Source: Bradyrhizobium diazoefficiens (GTDB lineage Bacteria; Pseudomonadota; Alphaproteobacteria; Rhizobiales; Xanthobacteraceae). Taken from it: 64,000 bases of DNA. Shown here piece by piece: positions 49,180 through 57,701 of this stretch (position 1 is its first letter; each line of letters opens with the position of its first letter). The DNA lies in contig NZ_JAENXS010000001.1 in assembly GCF_016612535.1 (NCBI RefSeq), positions 682,001 to 746,000 of the forward strand, read 5' to 3'. The position numbers and the translations under genes are program-made. A model generated the notes under the pieces. That model saw nothing but the letters and a program-made list of their open reading frames with translations, was not told where the DNA came from and did not search any database.

Positions 49180-49288
49180 GGAGGCAGGCGGACACGAGCC
49201 GCGGCATGACTATATCGCGGCTGGAATTCTTTGTCGTGCACATCAGTTCCGCTCATCGCGTTTCTGGCGAACCAGCTGATGTGATGTC

Positions 49289-49381
49289 CTAGTAGAACCC
49301 CTGGATCATCTGCGCCAATTCCATGCTCGCGCAGATGAGCATACCCCAAAGTGCAAAATTGATCTGCAGCGCCGCCGCCAT
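49289..49381 (-). CDS. 30-residue membrane microprotein
   Basis: Reads MAAALQINFALWGMLICASM then ELAQMIQGFY and stop. One membrane helix of about 18 residues. A strong ribosome site (GGAAGGGGAGCG) precedes the ATG at 49381 at proper spacing, which is the main reason to believe it. Function unknown. No neighbour is close enough to form an operon. The gap on the other side (49382-49668) shows no further gene. Confidence 0.5.
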   Translation of the reverse strand: MAAALQINFALWGMLICASMELAQMIQGFY

Positions 49382-49668
49382 CGGTCGCTCCCCTTCCAAG
49401 TCGCCCCCACCCTATTTTGTAGCTTTTATGAAGGAATGATTAGCGACTCTGTCGCGGATTTTACAGCCTAATATTGCGCCAGTTGTTGTGCGATGCGGTC
49501 CGCGCCATTTCACGATCCGGCCTCACTGCTCTCGCAAAGTGATGCGAATCGAAAACCCATATTCGGCCATGCCGGCCATTTCGTTTGCCTTAGGTTCCAC
49601 TTGATTCGGCGTGATGCAAAATCTCCCACGCGGATTTTGCGTGGCGCGTACCGCTATGAAAGTCCGGC

Positions 49669-50028
49669 ATGATGCGACACGGCTTCATTTCGCTCGCTTT
49701 TTGCGCCGCGCTCATGGGCTGCGCCGCGGCGCCGGCGCAGGAACGTCGTCCGATTGCGTGGGACGGCCTCGGCCAGAATCCGAACCAAGTTCCGAAGCGC
49801 CCCTCCGTCACAACGCGCCGCGTGGCAAGCCAAACTCCTGCGGAGAGTGATCCCAATCATGAGCGGGAAAAAGTGCTAGGCACCTTACGCCCGTATTCCG
49901 AGGCATGGTGGGCGGTCCATGACGAGATCGAAGCGGAGAAGGAGAGGCGACTCGGTGCCAAGCTCGTGATCTGCCGTCACTGCGCTCAGTCGCCGCCGAG
50001 CGGGGACGCGACCGGATCGATCCGCTGA
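49669..50028 (+). CDS. Putative small lipoprotein
   Basis: 119 residues. The lipoprotein signal MMRHGFISLAFCAALMGCAA has the lipid-accepting cysteine at 18. The mature part is polar (EREKVLGTLRPYSEAWWAVH, DEIEAEKERRLGAKLVICRH) and unrecognised. The start could be either of the first two methionines. It converges on the VOC-protein gene with a hairpin between. Confidence 0.65.
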   Translation: MMRHGFISLAFCAALMGCAAAPAQERRPIAWDGLGQNPNQVPKRPSVTTRRVASQTPAESDPNHEREKVLGTLRPYSEAWWAVHDEIEAEKERRLGAKLVICRHCAQSPPSGDATGSIR

Positions 50029-50063
50029 GAGAACACAAGGCCAATCGGCGTCTGCAGATGCGT

Positions 50064-50090
50064 CCCCTCTCCCGCAACTGGAGAGAGGGG
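50064..50090. terminator. Bidirectional hairpin between convergent genes
   Basis: CCCCTCTC and GAGAGGGG, perfect 8-bp arms with an 11-base loop, between the lipoprotein gene and the VOC gene. It also resembles a repeat seen widely in related genomes. Confidence 0.5.
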
Positions 50091-50114
50091 ATCAGCGCTT
50101 GGCGATCGCGTCTG

Positions 50115-50528
50115 TCACATTCCCTCGGCCGGACAGTTCACCATCCAGGGAATGCCGAATTTGTCGACGCACATGCCAAAGCCCCTGGCCCAGAACGTTT
50201 TGGCGAAAGGCATGGTGACGGCGCCGCCGTCGGCGAGCGCGTTGAACTTGCGTTCGCCCTCGGCGGGGTCCGCGACCTGGAGCGAGATCGAGAAGCCCTG
50301 CGGCTTGTGAAAGTGTTCGGCTGCCACGTCGGAAGCCATCAGCACGCCGCCGTCAGGCAGCGACATTCGCGCATGCATGATCATCTTCTCGCGGCCGGGC
50401 GTGGCAGGCATGTCCGGCGGCGCCTCCGATGAGCGGATCATGGCCTCGATCTTGCCGCCGAGAACCTTGGCGTAGAAATTGAACGCGGCTTCGCAGGTGT
50501 CCTGATAGAACAGATAGGCGTTGAGCAT
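50115..50528 (-). CDS. VOC family protein (PhnB/glyoxalase-like)
   Basis: 137 residues with a two-module VOC fold: NAYLFYQDTCEAAFNFYAKV opening, MSLPDGGVLMASD in the middle, and FWARGFGMCVDKFGIPWMVN at the end, as in the PhnB/3-demethylubiquinone-methyltransferase-like subgroup. Its activity is unknown. It is the last gene of the YCII-sigma-SRPBCC-VOC run, 27 bp after the SRPBCC gene. Confidence 0.88.
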   Translation of the reverse strand: MLNAYLFYQDTCEAAFNFYAKVLGGKIEAMIRSSEAPPDMPATPGREKMIMHARMSLPDGGVLMASDVAAEHFHKPQGFSISLQVADPAEGERKFNALADGGAVTMPFAKTFWARGFGMCVDKFGIPWMVNCPAEGM

Positions 50529-50555
50529 TGTTTCTCTCCTTGTGCCGTGACGACC

Positions 50556-51092
50556 TTACTTCTCCGTGAGCTTCTTCAGACCGGCGAGGCCGGTTTCGAA
50601 ATCCTTGCCGATCATGGTGTCCATGTTGATGAAGACCTGCATCACCTTGGACATGAAGAGAGCCGGACCGTACATCGTCCATGTGACCAGTGTGGCATCG
50701 CCTTGCGGCACAAACGTGAACTCGGCGGTGTTGTGCCCCTCGAACGGCCGCTCGAAATCGAGCTTGATGCGCAGTTTCGAAGGCGTGGTCGCCTCGAGGA
50801 TCTCCATATGGCCGGCGCCGACATTGTTGTTGCCGTCCCAGGCATAGGTCGCGCCCTTTCCTGACGCAGTTCCACCGAGGCTGCGCTTCATGTCGGGATC
50901 GCGCTCCTCATAAGGTGACCAGCTGACCCAGAAGTGGAAATCGGCGACGAGCGGATAGATCGCAGCGGCCGGTGCCTTCACGGCAAGCGAGCGCTCGACA
51001 CGAAAAGTGTCGGGCTTGGTCAGGGCGAAGACGAGGACGGCCGCGATCCCGACCGCGAGCACGACGGCGATGATGGCAATGGCTTTCAGCAT
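50556..51092 (-). CDS. SRPBCC family protein
   Basis: 178 residues. One N-terminal membrane helix (IAIIAVVLAVGIAAVLVFAL) anchors a START/Bet v1-like domain with the characteristic FRVERSLAVKAPAAAIYPLV and FHFWVSWSPYEERDPDMKRS. Such domains bind small hydrophobic ligands. It follows the ECF sigma gene by 75 bp in the same direction and may be part of its regulon. Confidence 0.88.
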   Translation of the reverse strand: MLKAIAIIAVVLAVGIAAVLVFALTKPDTFRVERSLAVKAPAAAIYPLVADFHFWVSWSPYEERDPDMKRSLGGTASGKGATYAWDGNNNVGAGHMEILEATTPSKLRIKLDFERPFEGHNTAEFTFVPQGDATLVTWTMYGPALFMSKVMQVFINMDTMIGKDFETGLAGLKKLTEK

Positions 51093-51167
51093 ACGTGGCT
51101 CCCTGGCTACGGGCTAAGGACGAAGGGAGCGGGCTGAGGCCGACATTTGGCGGAACTTTTTTGGGCG

Positions 51168-52469
51168 TCACTTCGCCTTCGCACCCTGTTTCGCGCTCCC
51201 GTTGCCGGCCTTCGGCTGGCTGTCCCGGATGAGGCGGTCGATGTGCATGCGGATGTGGGCGGCTTCCGCCGAGGTGTTGGCGAGCGCGATGGCGCGGTCG
51301 AAGGCGACGCGGGCTTCGTCGTTGCGACCGAGCTGCATGAGAAACGCGCCTCGCACGCCGTAGAAGTGGAAATAATTAGCGAGCTTCGGCGCCAGCGGCT
51401 CGATCAGATCGAGCGCGGCTTGCGGCCCGCGCACCTTGGAGACCGCAACCGCACGGTTGAGCGTCACCACTGGCGAAGGCTGCACCAGCTCGAGCACGCC
51501 GTAGAGCAGGTCGATCTCGGTCCAGTCGGTTTCCTCCGGCGTCGCTGCGCGCGCATGCAGCGCGGCGATCGCGGCCTGGATCTGGTAAGGCCCGCTGCGG
51601 CGGTGACGCATCGCCTTGTCGATCAGCGCCAGCCCTTCGGCGATCATGGTGCCGTTCCACAACGAACGGTTCTGGTCGTCCAGGAGAATGAGCGAGCCGT
51701 CCGCGGTAAAGCGCGCGGCACTGCGAGCGTGCTGCAACAAGATCAGAGCCGTCAGGCCCATGATCTCCGGCTCGCTCTGGAACAGGCGCAACAACAACCG
51801 CGCCAGCCGGATCGCCTCCTCACAGAGCGGCTTGCGGATCTCGGCGGTGTCGCCGCTCGCCGAATAGCCCTCGTTGAAGATCAGATAGATCATCGCGGCG
51901 ACACCGGCGAGCCGGTCGGAACGCTCGATCGCGCCGGGCGTCTCGAAGGGAACGCCGGCGTCGGCGACCTTGGCCTTGGCACGCGTGATGCGCTGCTCCA
52001 TCGCCGCTTCCGAGACCAGGAAGGCGCGCGCGATCTGCTTCACGGTGAGACCGGAGACGATACGCAACGCCAGCGCAATCTGCTGCGTCGCCGGCAGCTG
52101 CGGATGGCAGCAGATGAACATTAGCCGCAAAATATCGTCGCGATAGTGCGAGCCGTCGAGGCGTTCGGCGAGCGCGCCTTCGGCGTCATCGAGATCGGAG
52201 ATCGCCTGGTCGTCCTCCGGCAGCGGCTGCTGCTTGCGGGTCCGGCGCACCTCATCGATCGCGACGTTGCGGCCGACCATGATCAGCCAGGCCGCGGGAT
52301 CGCGCGGCGGCCCATTCTGCGGCCAGGTCTTCAGGGCGCGCAGGCAGGCGTTCTGAAACGCCTCCTCGGCGGTATCGAGATCGCGGAAATAGCGCAGCAG
52401 TGCGCCGACCGCCTGCGGACGCGCCGAGGTCAGCGCTGTCTCGATCCAGGCGGTGTCGGCTTCGCTCAC
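51168..52469 (-). CDS. ECF RNA polymerase sigma factor with TPR-like C-terminal extension (ECF42-like)
   Basis: 433 residues, about twice a minimal ECF sigma factor. Region 2 (about 15-85) contains LDTAEEAFQNACLRALKTWP and WLIMVGRNVAIDEVRRTRK. Region 4 (about 120-170) has LPATQQIALALRIVSGL and ARAFLVSEAAMEQRITRAK. The remaining 250 residues are helical TPR-like repeats (ELVQPSPVVTLNRAVAVSKV). This layout and the neighbouring DGPF protein define the ECF42 group, which lacks an anti-sigma factor and is thought to be controlled through the extension. The start is GTG, overlapping the upstream DGPF gene stop by 4 bp. Confidence 0.92.
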   Translation of the reverse strand: MSEADTAWIETALTSARPQAVGALLRYFRDLDTAEEAFQNACLRALKTWPQNGPPRDPAAWLIMVGRNVAIDEVRRTRKQQPLPEDDQAISDLDDAEGALAERLDGSHYRDDILRLMFICCHPQLPATQQIALALRIVSGLTVKQIARAFLVSEAAMEQRITRAKAKVADAGVPFETPGAIERSDRLAGVAAMIYLIFNEGYSASGDTAEIRKPLCEEAIRLARLLLRLFQSEPEIMGLTALILLQHARSAARFTADGSLILLDDQNRSLWNGTMIAEGLALIDKAMRHRRSGPYQIQAAIAALHARAATPEETDWTEIDLLYGVLELVQPSPVVTLNRAVAVSKVRGPQAALDLIEPLAPKLANYFHFYGVRGAFLMQLGRNDEARVAFDRAIALANTSAEAAHIRMHIDRLIRDSQPKAGNGSAKQGAKAK

Positions 52470-52834
52470 GTCAGATTTCCCCCCGGTCTGAACACGCCGA
52501 CCGGGCGCACCTCATAGGCGCCGCCGGGATTGGCGGCGCCGAGGTCGCGCGCGACGTCGAGCGCCTCGTCGAGATTCTTGCAATCGACGATGTAGAAGCC
52601 GAGCAGCTGCTCCTTGGTCTCCGCATAGGGGCCGTCGAGCACCAGCGGCGGGTCTTCCTTGCGTAGCGTCGCCGCCGCCGTGGTCGGCAGCAGCCGCGCT
52701 ACCGGGCCGAGCCGCCCCTGCTTGGCGAGACCTTCCTGCACCACGGCGAGCTTCTTCATCACGGCCTCGTCCTGGTCCTTGCTCCAGGAGCCGACGAAGT
52801 CCTCGTCATGATAGCAAAGGATCGCATAAAGCAT
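52466..52834 (-). CDS. YciI/DGPF family protein linked to the ECF sigma factor
   Basis: 122 residues starting MLYAILCYHDEDFVGSWSKD, with LVLDGPYAETKEQLLGFYIV as the DGPF-type centre. It is the first gene of the operon, translationally coupled to the sigma gene through a GTGA overlap. In ECF42 loci the DGPF gene is normally part of the sigma factor's own regulon. Confidence 0.9.
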   Translation of the reverse strand: MLYAILCYHDEDFVGSWSKDQDEAVMKKLAVVQEGLAKQGRLGPVARLLPTTAAATLRKEDPPLVLDGPYAETKEQLLGFYIVDCKNLDEALDVARDLGAANPGGAYEVRPVGVFRPGGNLT

Positions 52835-52977
52835 GGGCAGCCCTTCCCTGAACGCTTGTTTTGAAGACGATCCAATATGCCCCGCCCCGACAGGGCTGCG
52901 GAAAAAATTTGCAAGAAAAATCCGGCAGATCGTGCCAAGGAAGGGCCTTCAAGCGGAACCCGACGAGGCACTTCGAA

Positions 52978-53943
52978 ATGACCAAAGGCACACTGGCCGT
53001 CCTGATCAACAGCACGCAGCAGAACTGGCTGCCGGAGCGCTGGAAGGTCCGGTTCGATGCGGTCGCTAGCGGCCGCCGCGTGGTGCTGCTGCCCGATGCC
53101 AGGCTCGACCCGGCCGAGGTGCACTATGCCGCGGTGTGGAAGCCGGTGCCGGGCGACCTCGGCTCCTTCCTCAATCTGCGGGCGATCTTCAATCTCGGCG
53201 CCGGCGTCGATGCGCTGATGGCCGACAAGAGCCTGCCCAACGTGCCGCTGGTGCGCGTCGCCGTGCCTGACCTGACCAACCGCATGACCGAATATGTCGT
53301 GCTGCACGTGCTGATGCACCACCGCCAGGAGCTGTACTTGCGGGATTCGCAGCGCGCAAAACGCTGGGAGCCGAAATATCAGTGGCCGGCCAGCGCCGTG
53401 ACGGTGGGCGTCATGGGACTGGGCACGTTAGGGACCGATGCGGCCGACGTGCTGCGGCGGCTCGGCTTTCGCGTCGTCGGCTGGAGCCGCAGCCCGCGCA
53501 CCATCGCGGGCGTCGAATGCTTCCATGGCGCGGCCGGGATAGACGCCTTCCTGCGCGCGACCGACATCCTCGTCAGCCTGTTGCCGCTGACTCCGGACAC
53601 GCACAGCATCCTCAATCGCGACGTCTTCACCAAGCTCAACCGCAAGGGCCCGTTCGGCGCGCCGGTGCTGATCAATGCCGGCCGCGGCGGCTTGCAGAAC
53701 GAAGCCGACATCCTGGCCTGCCTCGACGACGGCACGCTGGGCGCCGCTTCGCTCGACGTCTTCGTCCAGGAACCGCAGCCCAAGGACAGCCGGTTCTGGA
53801 CCCATCCCAAGGTCGTGCTGACCCCGCACAACGCCGCCGACACCGATGCGGACGCGATCTCGGCCTATGTCGCCGAGCAGATCGCGCGGTTCGAGGCGGG
53901 TGGGGAGCTGGAGAACGTGGTGGACCGGGGAAGAGGGTATTAG
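52978..53943 (+). CDS. D-2-hydroxyacid dehydrogenase (glyoxylate/hydroxypyruvate reductase GhrA-like)
   Basis: 321 residues. NAD(P)-binding VGVMGLGTLGTDAADVLRRL is near residue 143. Catalytic arginine is in INAGRGGLQNEADI, glutamate in VQEPQPKDSRFW and histidine in LTPHNAADTDADA, all intact. It would reduce glyoxylate or hydroxypyruvate. I chose the ATG at 52978; the frame is open to 52861 but those residues do not fit the fold. Confidence 0.9.
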   Translation: MTKGTLAVLINSTQQNWLPERWKVRFDAVASGRRVVLLPDARLDPAEVHYAAVWKPVPGDLGSFLNLRAIFNLGAGVDALMADKSLPNVPLVRVAVPDLTNRMTEYVVLHVLMHHRQELYLRDSQRAKRWEPKYQWPASAVTVGVMGLGTLGTDAADVLRRLGFRVVGWSRSPRTIAGVECFHGAAGIDAFLRATDILVSLLPLTPDTHSILNRDVFTKLNRKGPFGAPVLINAGRGGLQNEADILACLDDGTLGAASLDVFVQEPQPKDSRFWTHPKVVLTPHNAADTDADAISAYVAEQIARFEAGGELENVVDRGRGY

Positions 53944-53981
53944 GAGTCGAGATTTTCGAGAACGCAGGCGCCCCATATTCG

Positions 53982-54107
53982 GTGTCGTCCCGGCGAAGGC
54001 CGGGATCCATAACCCCAGGGAGGAGTTATGGCGCAAAGCTGTAACTCCGAGTCTTCGCCTAACTACATCCCTGCGGTTATGGGTCCCGGCCTTCGCCGGG
54101 ACGACAC
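53982..54107. repeat. Large inverted repeat (GTCGTCCCGGCGAAGG family)
   Basis: Perfect 24-bp arms, 53982-54005 and 54084-54107, bracket a 78-bp centre that has a second hairpin (GGAGTTA / TAACTCC). This repeat family is common in Bradyrhizobium intergenic DNA. It follows the dehydrogenase stop by 38 bp and may end its transcript. Confidence 0.75.
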
Positions 54108-54227
54108 CTTTGGTTTGACCAATAGCCGGCGCCCGCACCACAACCCCCTTCCCCTCCCTCGTTCACCCTCTCTTAGCGAGAAGTTGATAGGCGTTGTTAA
54201 CCAACGCTCAAACGACGAGTCGGACAC

Positions 54228-56195
54228 ATGCGGGCGAACCTCGGCCTCAGGATGCGGATCACGGTGGCGCTTGCGCTGACGGCGGCGGCGACTGCGCTGA
54301 TTGCCGTGCTCGGCGCCATGTGGATCATCGCGGGGATCATCGACCGCGCCGACCAGCGGGAACTGCGCAGCCATTATGATGCGCTGCTGTCGCGGATCGC
54401 CGAAGAGTCCCACCGCGCCGCCGCCATGAGCGCGGTCGTTGCCGCGATGCCGGCGACGCAGGAGGCGATGGCCAAGCAGGATCGCAGCGCCCTGGTCGCC
54501 CTGTTCGGGCCGGTCTTTGCCGCCACCAAGTCGGAGTACGGCGTCGAACAGTTCCAGTTCCATACGCCGCCCGCGACGTCCTTCCTGCGCGTGCACCAGC
54601 CGGCGAAGTTCGGCGACGACCTCTCGGGCTTCCGCAAGACCGTCGTCGACGCCAATCAGGAGCACAGGGTCGTGGTCGGCCTCGAAGGCGGCGTCGCCGG
54701 GCTCGGCATCCGCGGCGTGGTGCCGATCGCGCAAGGGGCCAAGCATCTCGGCTCGGTGGAATTCGGCCTGACATTCGGCCAGTCCTTCCTCGATGATTTC
54801 AAGAGCAACCGTCACGTCGACATTGCCTTCCATCTCGCCGACGGCTCGAACTTCAAGCTGTTCGGCGGGACGTTGAAGGGCAAGAGCTTCTTCGACGCGG
54901 CGGATTACGGCCGCGCCACCGGCGGCAGCTTCACTGTGAAGCAGGTCAAGTTCGACGCCACGCCGGTCGCCGCGCTGCTCGGGCCGATCAAGGACTTTTC
55001 CGGAAAACCGCTCGGCGCGGTCGAGCTGGTGATGGACAACGCCGATTACGTGGCCTCGGCCGACCGGGCCTGGATGCTTGCGATCGCCATCGCCGCGCTC
55101 GGGCTCGTGCTGGCCGCGATCGTCGGCTATCTCATCGCGCGCAGCATCTCGCGGCCGATCCTGTCCATTACGAACGTGATGCGCGAACTTGCCGACGGCC
55201 ACCTCGAGGTCGCCGTTCCCGAAAGCAAGGCGAATGACGAGGTCGGCGCGATGGTGAAGGCGGTCGCGGTGTTCCGCGACAATGCCGTCAACTTCGACAA
55301 GCTCCAGGCCGACCAGCTCGAGGCCAAGGCGCAATCCGAAGCGGAGAAGCGGCGTGCTTTCGCCGCGCTCGCTGACAATTTCGAGGCCAGCATCCGCGAC
55401 GTCGTCACCACGGTGTCTTCCGCCGCAGTCGAGATGGAGCACACCGCGCGCTCGATGTCCGATATCGTCGAACAGTCGCGCAGTCAGACCCGTGCGGTCT
55501 CGTCGGCCTCGGCGCTGGCCTCGGAGAACGTGCAGACGGTCGCGGCCGCGGCAGAAGAATTGTCCTCGTCGATGACCGAAATCAGCCGCCGGCTCGCGCA
55601 TGCGACCGAGGTGGTGGGCAAGGCCGCGAGCGATGGACGGGAGTCCAACGCGCGGGTGCAGAGCCTCGCCGACGCCGCGCAGAAAATCGGCGACGTCGTC
55701 TCCTTCATCAACGGGATCGCCGGGCAGACCAATCTGCTGGCGCTGAATGCGACGATCGAGGCGGCGCGCGCCGGCGAGGCCGGCCGCGGCTTTGCGGTGG
55801 TCGCCTCCGAGGTCAAGGCGCTCGCGACCCAGACCGCGAAGGCGACGGAAGAGATCGGCGCGCAGGTGACGGCCGTTCAGGGCGAGACCACCGGCGCCGT
55901 CGACGGTATCCAGTCGATCTGTGCGACGATCCAGCAGGTCGACGAAATCTCCGCCGCGATTGCGGCAGCCGTCGGCCAGCAGGGCACCGCGACACAGGAG
56001 ATCGCGCAGAACGTCCAGCAGGCCGCCGCGCGCACCGGCGAGGTTTCGCAGAACATCGCCGGCGTCACCGACGGCATCGCGGCAACGGGCACGGCCGCGG
56101 AAGAGGTGCTGGTCTCGGCGATCGAATTATCGAAGCAGTCGCAGCGCCTGCGCGATGAGGTGGACCGGTTCCTGGCGCAAATCCGCGCGGCATAA
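54228..56195 (+). CDS. Methyl-accepting chemotaxis protein
   Basis: 655 residues. A first membrane helix (about 11-36), a periplasmic cache-type sensor (about 40-275; [17 protein letters not shown]), a second helix (about 283-305), a HAMP domain (about 305-360) and a cytoplasmic signalling domain. The hairpin tip [24 protein letters not shown] sequence ([20 protein letters not shown]) is intact. The ligand is unknown. No CheR-docking pentapeptide is seen at the C-terminus and no chemotaxis genes are adjacent. Confidence 0.95.
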   Translation: MRANLGLRMRITVALALTAAATALIAVLGAMWIIAGIIDRADQRELRSHYDALLSRIAEESHRAAAMSAVVAAMPATQEAMAKQDRSALVALFGPVFAATKSEYGVEQFQFHTPPATSFLRVHQPAKFGDDLSGFRKTVVDANQEHRVVVGLEGGVAGLGIRGVVPIAQGAKHLGSVEFGLTFGQSFLDDFKSNRHVDIAFHLADGSNFKLFGGTLKGKSFFDAADYGRATGGSFTVKQVKFDATPVAALLGPIKDFSGKPLGAVELVMDNADYVASADRAWMLAIAIAALGLVLAAIVGYLIARSISRPILSITNVMRELADGHLEVAVPESKANDEVGAMVKAVAVFRDNAVNFDKLQADQLEAKAQSEAEKRRAFAALADNFEASIRDVVTTVSSAAVEMEHTARSMSDIVEQSRSQTRAVSSASALASENVQTVAAAAEELSSSMTEISRRLAHATEVVGKAASDGRESNARVQSLADAAQKIGDVVSFINGIAGQTNLLALNATIEAARAGEAGRGFAVVASEVKALATQTAKATEEIGAQVTAVQGETTGAVDGIQSICATIQQVDEISAAIAAAVGQQGTATQEIAQNVQQAAARTGEVSQNIAGVTDGIAATGTAAEEVLVSAIELSKQSQRLRDEVDRFLAQIRAA

Positions 56196-56234
56196 TCCGG
56201 CGAGATCAAGCAACGGCGTCGTCCCGGCGACGGC

Positions 56235-56897
56235 TCAGGGTTTGACTCCCACCATCACATCAATCGCGCCTTTCACGATCGCCTCCAGGTCCTTGCGTGA
56301 CACGCGCGCACGGGAGCGGATGGCAATCGAATGCACAGTAGCGGATGCAAGCTGCGCCAGAACCGCGGGATCAGCGCTGTCAGGCAACTCGCCCTTCTCC
56401 TTGGCGCGGCGGAAGCAACTCGCAAAGGCCTTGTCCAGGTCGGAGAGCCCCTCCAGTACCATGGCGCGAATCTCGGGATCGCCCACCGCTTCCGATGCGG
56501 CAGTCACCACGGTGAAGCAGCCGCGCGGGCCGGTCTCTCCGGAGAGATAGATGTTCAGCGCCGCAGCGTAGATGCGCTCCAGCCGCTGACGCACCGGCAT
56601 CTCTTGGCGGAAGATCTCGACCACCGATGCGCGTGCGTCCTCACGGTAGCGCTGGTAGCTCTTGATGTAGAGCTCGCGCTTGTCGCCGAAGGCACCGTAA
56701 AGGCTCGGGCGGTTCATGCCGGTGGCTTCGCTGAGATCATCGAGCGAGGTCGCTGCAAAGCCCTGCCTGCGAAACAAATCCAGCGCCTTGCCGAGTGCGA
56801 ATTCGGGCTCATAGGCGCGCGGACGGCCGCGGCGCTTGGGTTCACCGCGGCGCTCGTGCTCACTGGCGGCAGTTGGCGGCTTTGATTTTTGTACCAT
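56235..56897 (-). CDS. TetR/AcrR family regulator, divergent to a GST gene
   Basis: 220 residues. A basic lead (RRGEPKRRGRPRAYEPEFAL), helix-turn-helix (about 28-75; LDDLSEATGMNRPSLYGAFG) and a C-terminal domain with ETGPRGCFTVVTAASEA, as in the YxaF/NemR-like group that senses electrophiles. It is divergent from a glutathione S-transferase gene, with an inverted repeat between. One arm overlaps its first codons, so it probably represses itself and the transferase. Confidence 0.92.
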   Translation of the reverse strand: MVQKSKPPTAASEHERRGEPKRRGRPRAYEPEFALGKALDLFRRQGFAATSLDDLSEATGMNRPSLYGAFGDKRELYIKSYQRYREDARASVVEIFRQEMPVRQRLERIYAAALNIYLSGETGPRGCFTVVTAASEAVGDPEIRAMVLEGLSDLDKAFASCFRRAKEKGELPDSADPAVLAQLASATVHSIAIRSRARVSRKDLEAIVKGAIDVMVGVKP

Positions 56898-56952
56898 GTC
56901 GCAAATTAATCCTTGACCGATCCCATATTATGCAAGACAGTACAAAAATCAA
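56882..56952. promoter_or_regulatory. 13-bp inverted repeat in the TetR/GST divergent promoter
   Basis: TTGATTTTTGTAC (56882-56894) and GTACAAAAATCAA (56940-56952) are perfect inverted copies 45 bp apart. The first overlaps codons 2-5 of the TetR gene. Each copy is preceded, reading toward its own gene, by GACA(TG). This gives each divergent gene one copy in the same relative orientation, consistent with two operator sites. Confidence 0.5.
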
Positions 56953-57005
56953 TCTGGCCAGGTTGAGCGACACTCACAAAGAGGAATTGCCCAAGGAGGC
57001 CCAAG

Positions 57006-57650
57006 ATGGATCTTTATTTCTCGCCGCTCGCCTGCTCCATGGCGACGCGCGTTGCGCTCTACGAAGCCGGCGCCGAGGCAACCTATCTCGAAGTCGATTC
57101 CCCGACCAAGACCGTGCTGCAGGACGGCACGGACTTCCGCGCCGTCAACCCGATCGGCCTCGTGCCGACGCTGCGCACCGACGAGGGCGTGGTGCTGACC
57201 GAGAACGCCGCGATCCTGCAATATGTCGCCGACCGTTTCCCGCAATCCGGTCTCGGCGCCACAGCGGGGATCGATCGCACCCGCCTGCATCAATGGCTCT
57301 GCTTCATCGGCACCGAGCTGCACAAGGGGCTGTTCATCCCCGTGCTCGACCGCAAGGCGCCGCAGGAGATGAAAGCCTATGTGATCGAGAAGAACCTGTC
57401 GCGGCTCGACTATCTGGACAATTATCTTGGGGGACGCGAGTTCCTGCTCGATCATTTCAGCGTCGCCGATGCCTATCTCGTCACGGTGATCAACTGGACC
57501 ATGGCGACGCCGCCGATTGAGCTCGCGAAGTGGCCGAACGTGAAAGCCTATTACGAGCGGTTGCGCCAGCGGCCGTCAATCGCGAAGGCGATCGCGGAGG
57601 AGTTCGAGTTGTACAAAGCCGAGCAGGCGCGGAAGAAGGCGGCGGCATAA
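57006..57650 (+). CDS. Glutathione S-transferase, beta-class-like
   Basis: 214 residues. The thioredoxin-like N-domain (1-80) has Cys10 in SPLACSMATR, the beta-class catalytic cysteine position, and GSH-binding VPTLRTDEGVVLTENAAILQ. The helical C-domain contains FSVADAYLVTVINW. Detoxifies electrophiles. A strong GGAGG ribosome site precedes the ATG. It is likely controlled by the divergent TetR protein. Confidence 0.93.
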   Translation: MDLYFSPLACSMATRVALYEAGAEATYLEVDSPTKTVLQDGTDFRAVNPIGLVPTLRTDEGVVLTENAAILQYVADRFPQSGLGATAGIDRTRLHQWLCFIGTELHKGLFIPVLDRKAPQEMKAYVIEKNLSRLDYLDNYLGGREFLLDHFSVADAYLVTVINWTMATPPIELAKWPNVKAYYERLRQRPSIAKAIAEEFELYKAEQARKKAAA

Positions 57651-57666
57651 GCCAAAAGGATCGAAA

Positions 57667-57696
57667 CGCCGTCCCGACCTCAGGGCCGGGACGGCG
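57667..57696. terminator. Bidirectional terminator between the GST gene and dctM
   Basis: CGCCGTCCCG and CGGGACGGCG, perfect 10-bp arms with a 10-base loop, in the 51-bp gap between convergent genes. Confidence 0.7.
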
Positions 57697-57701
57697 CGAA
57701 C

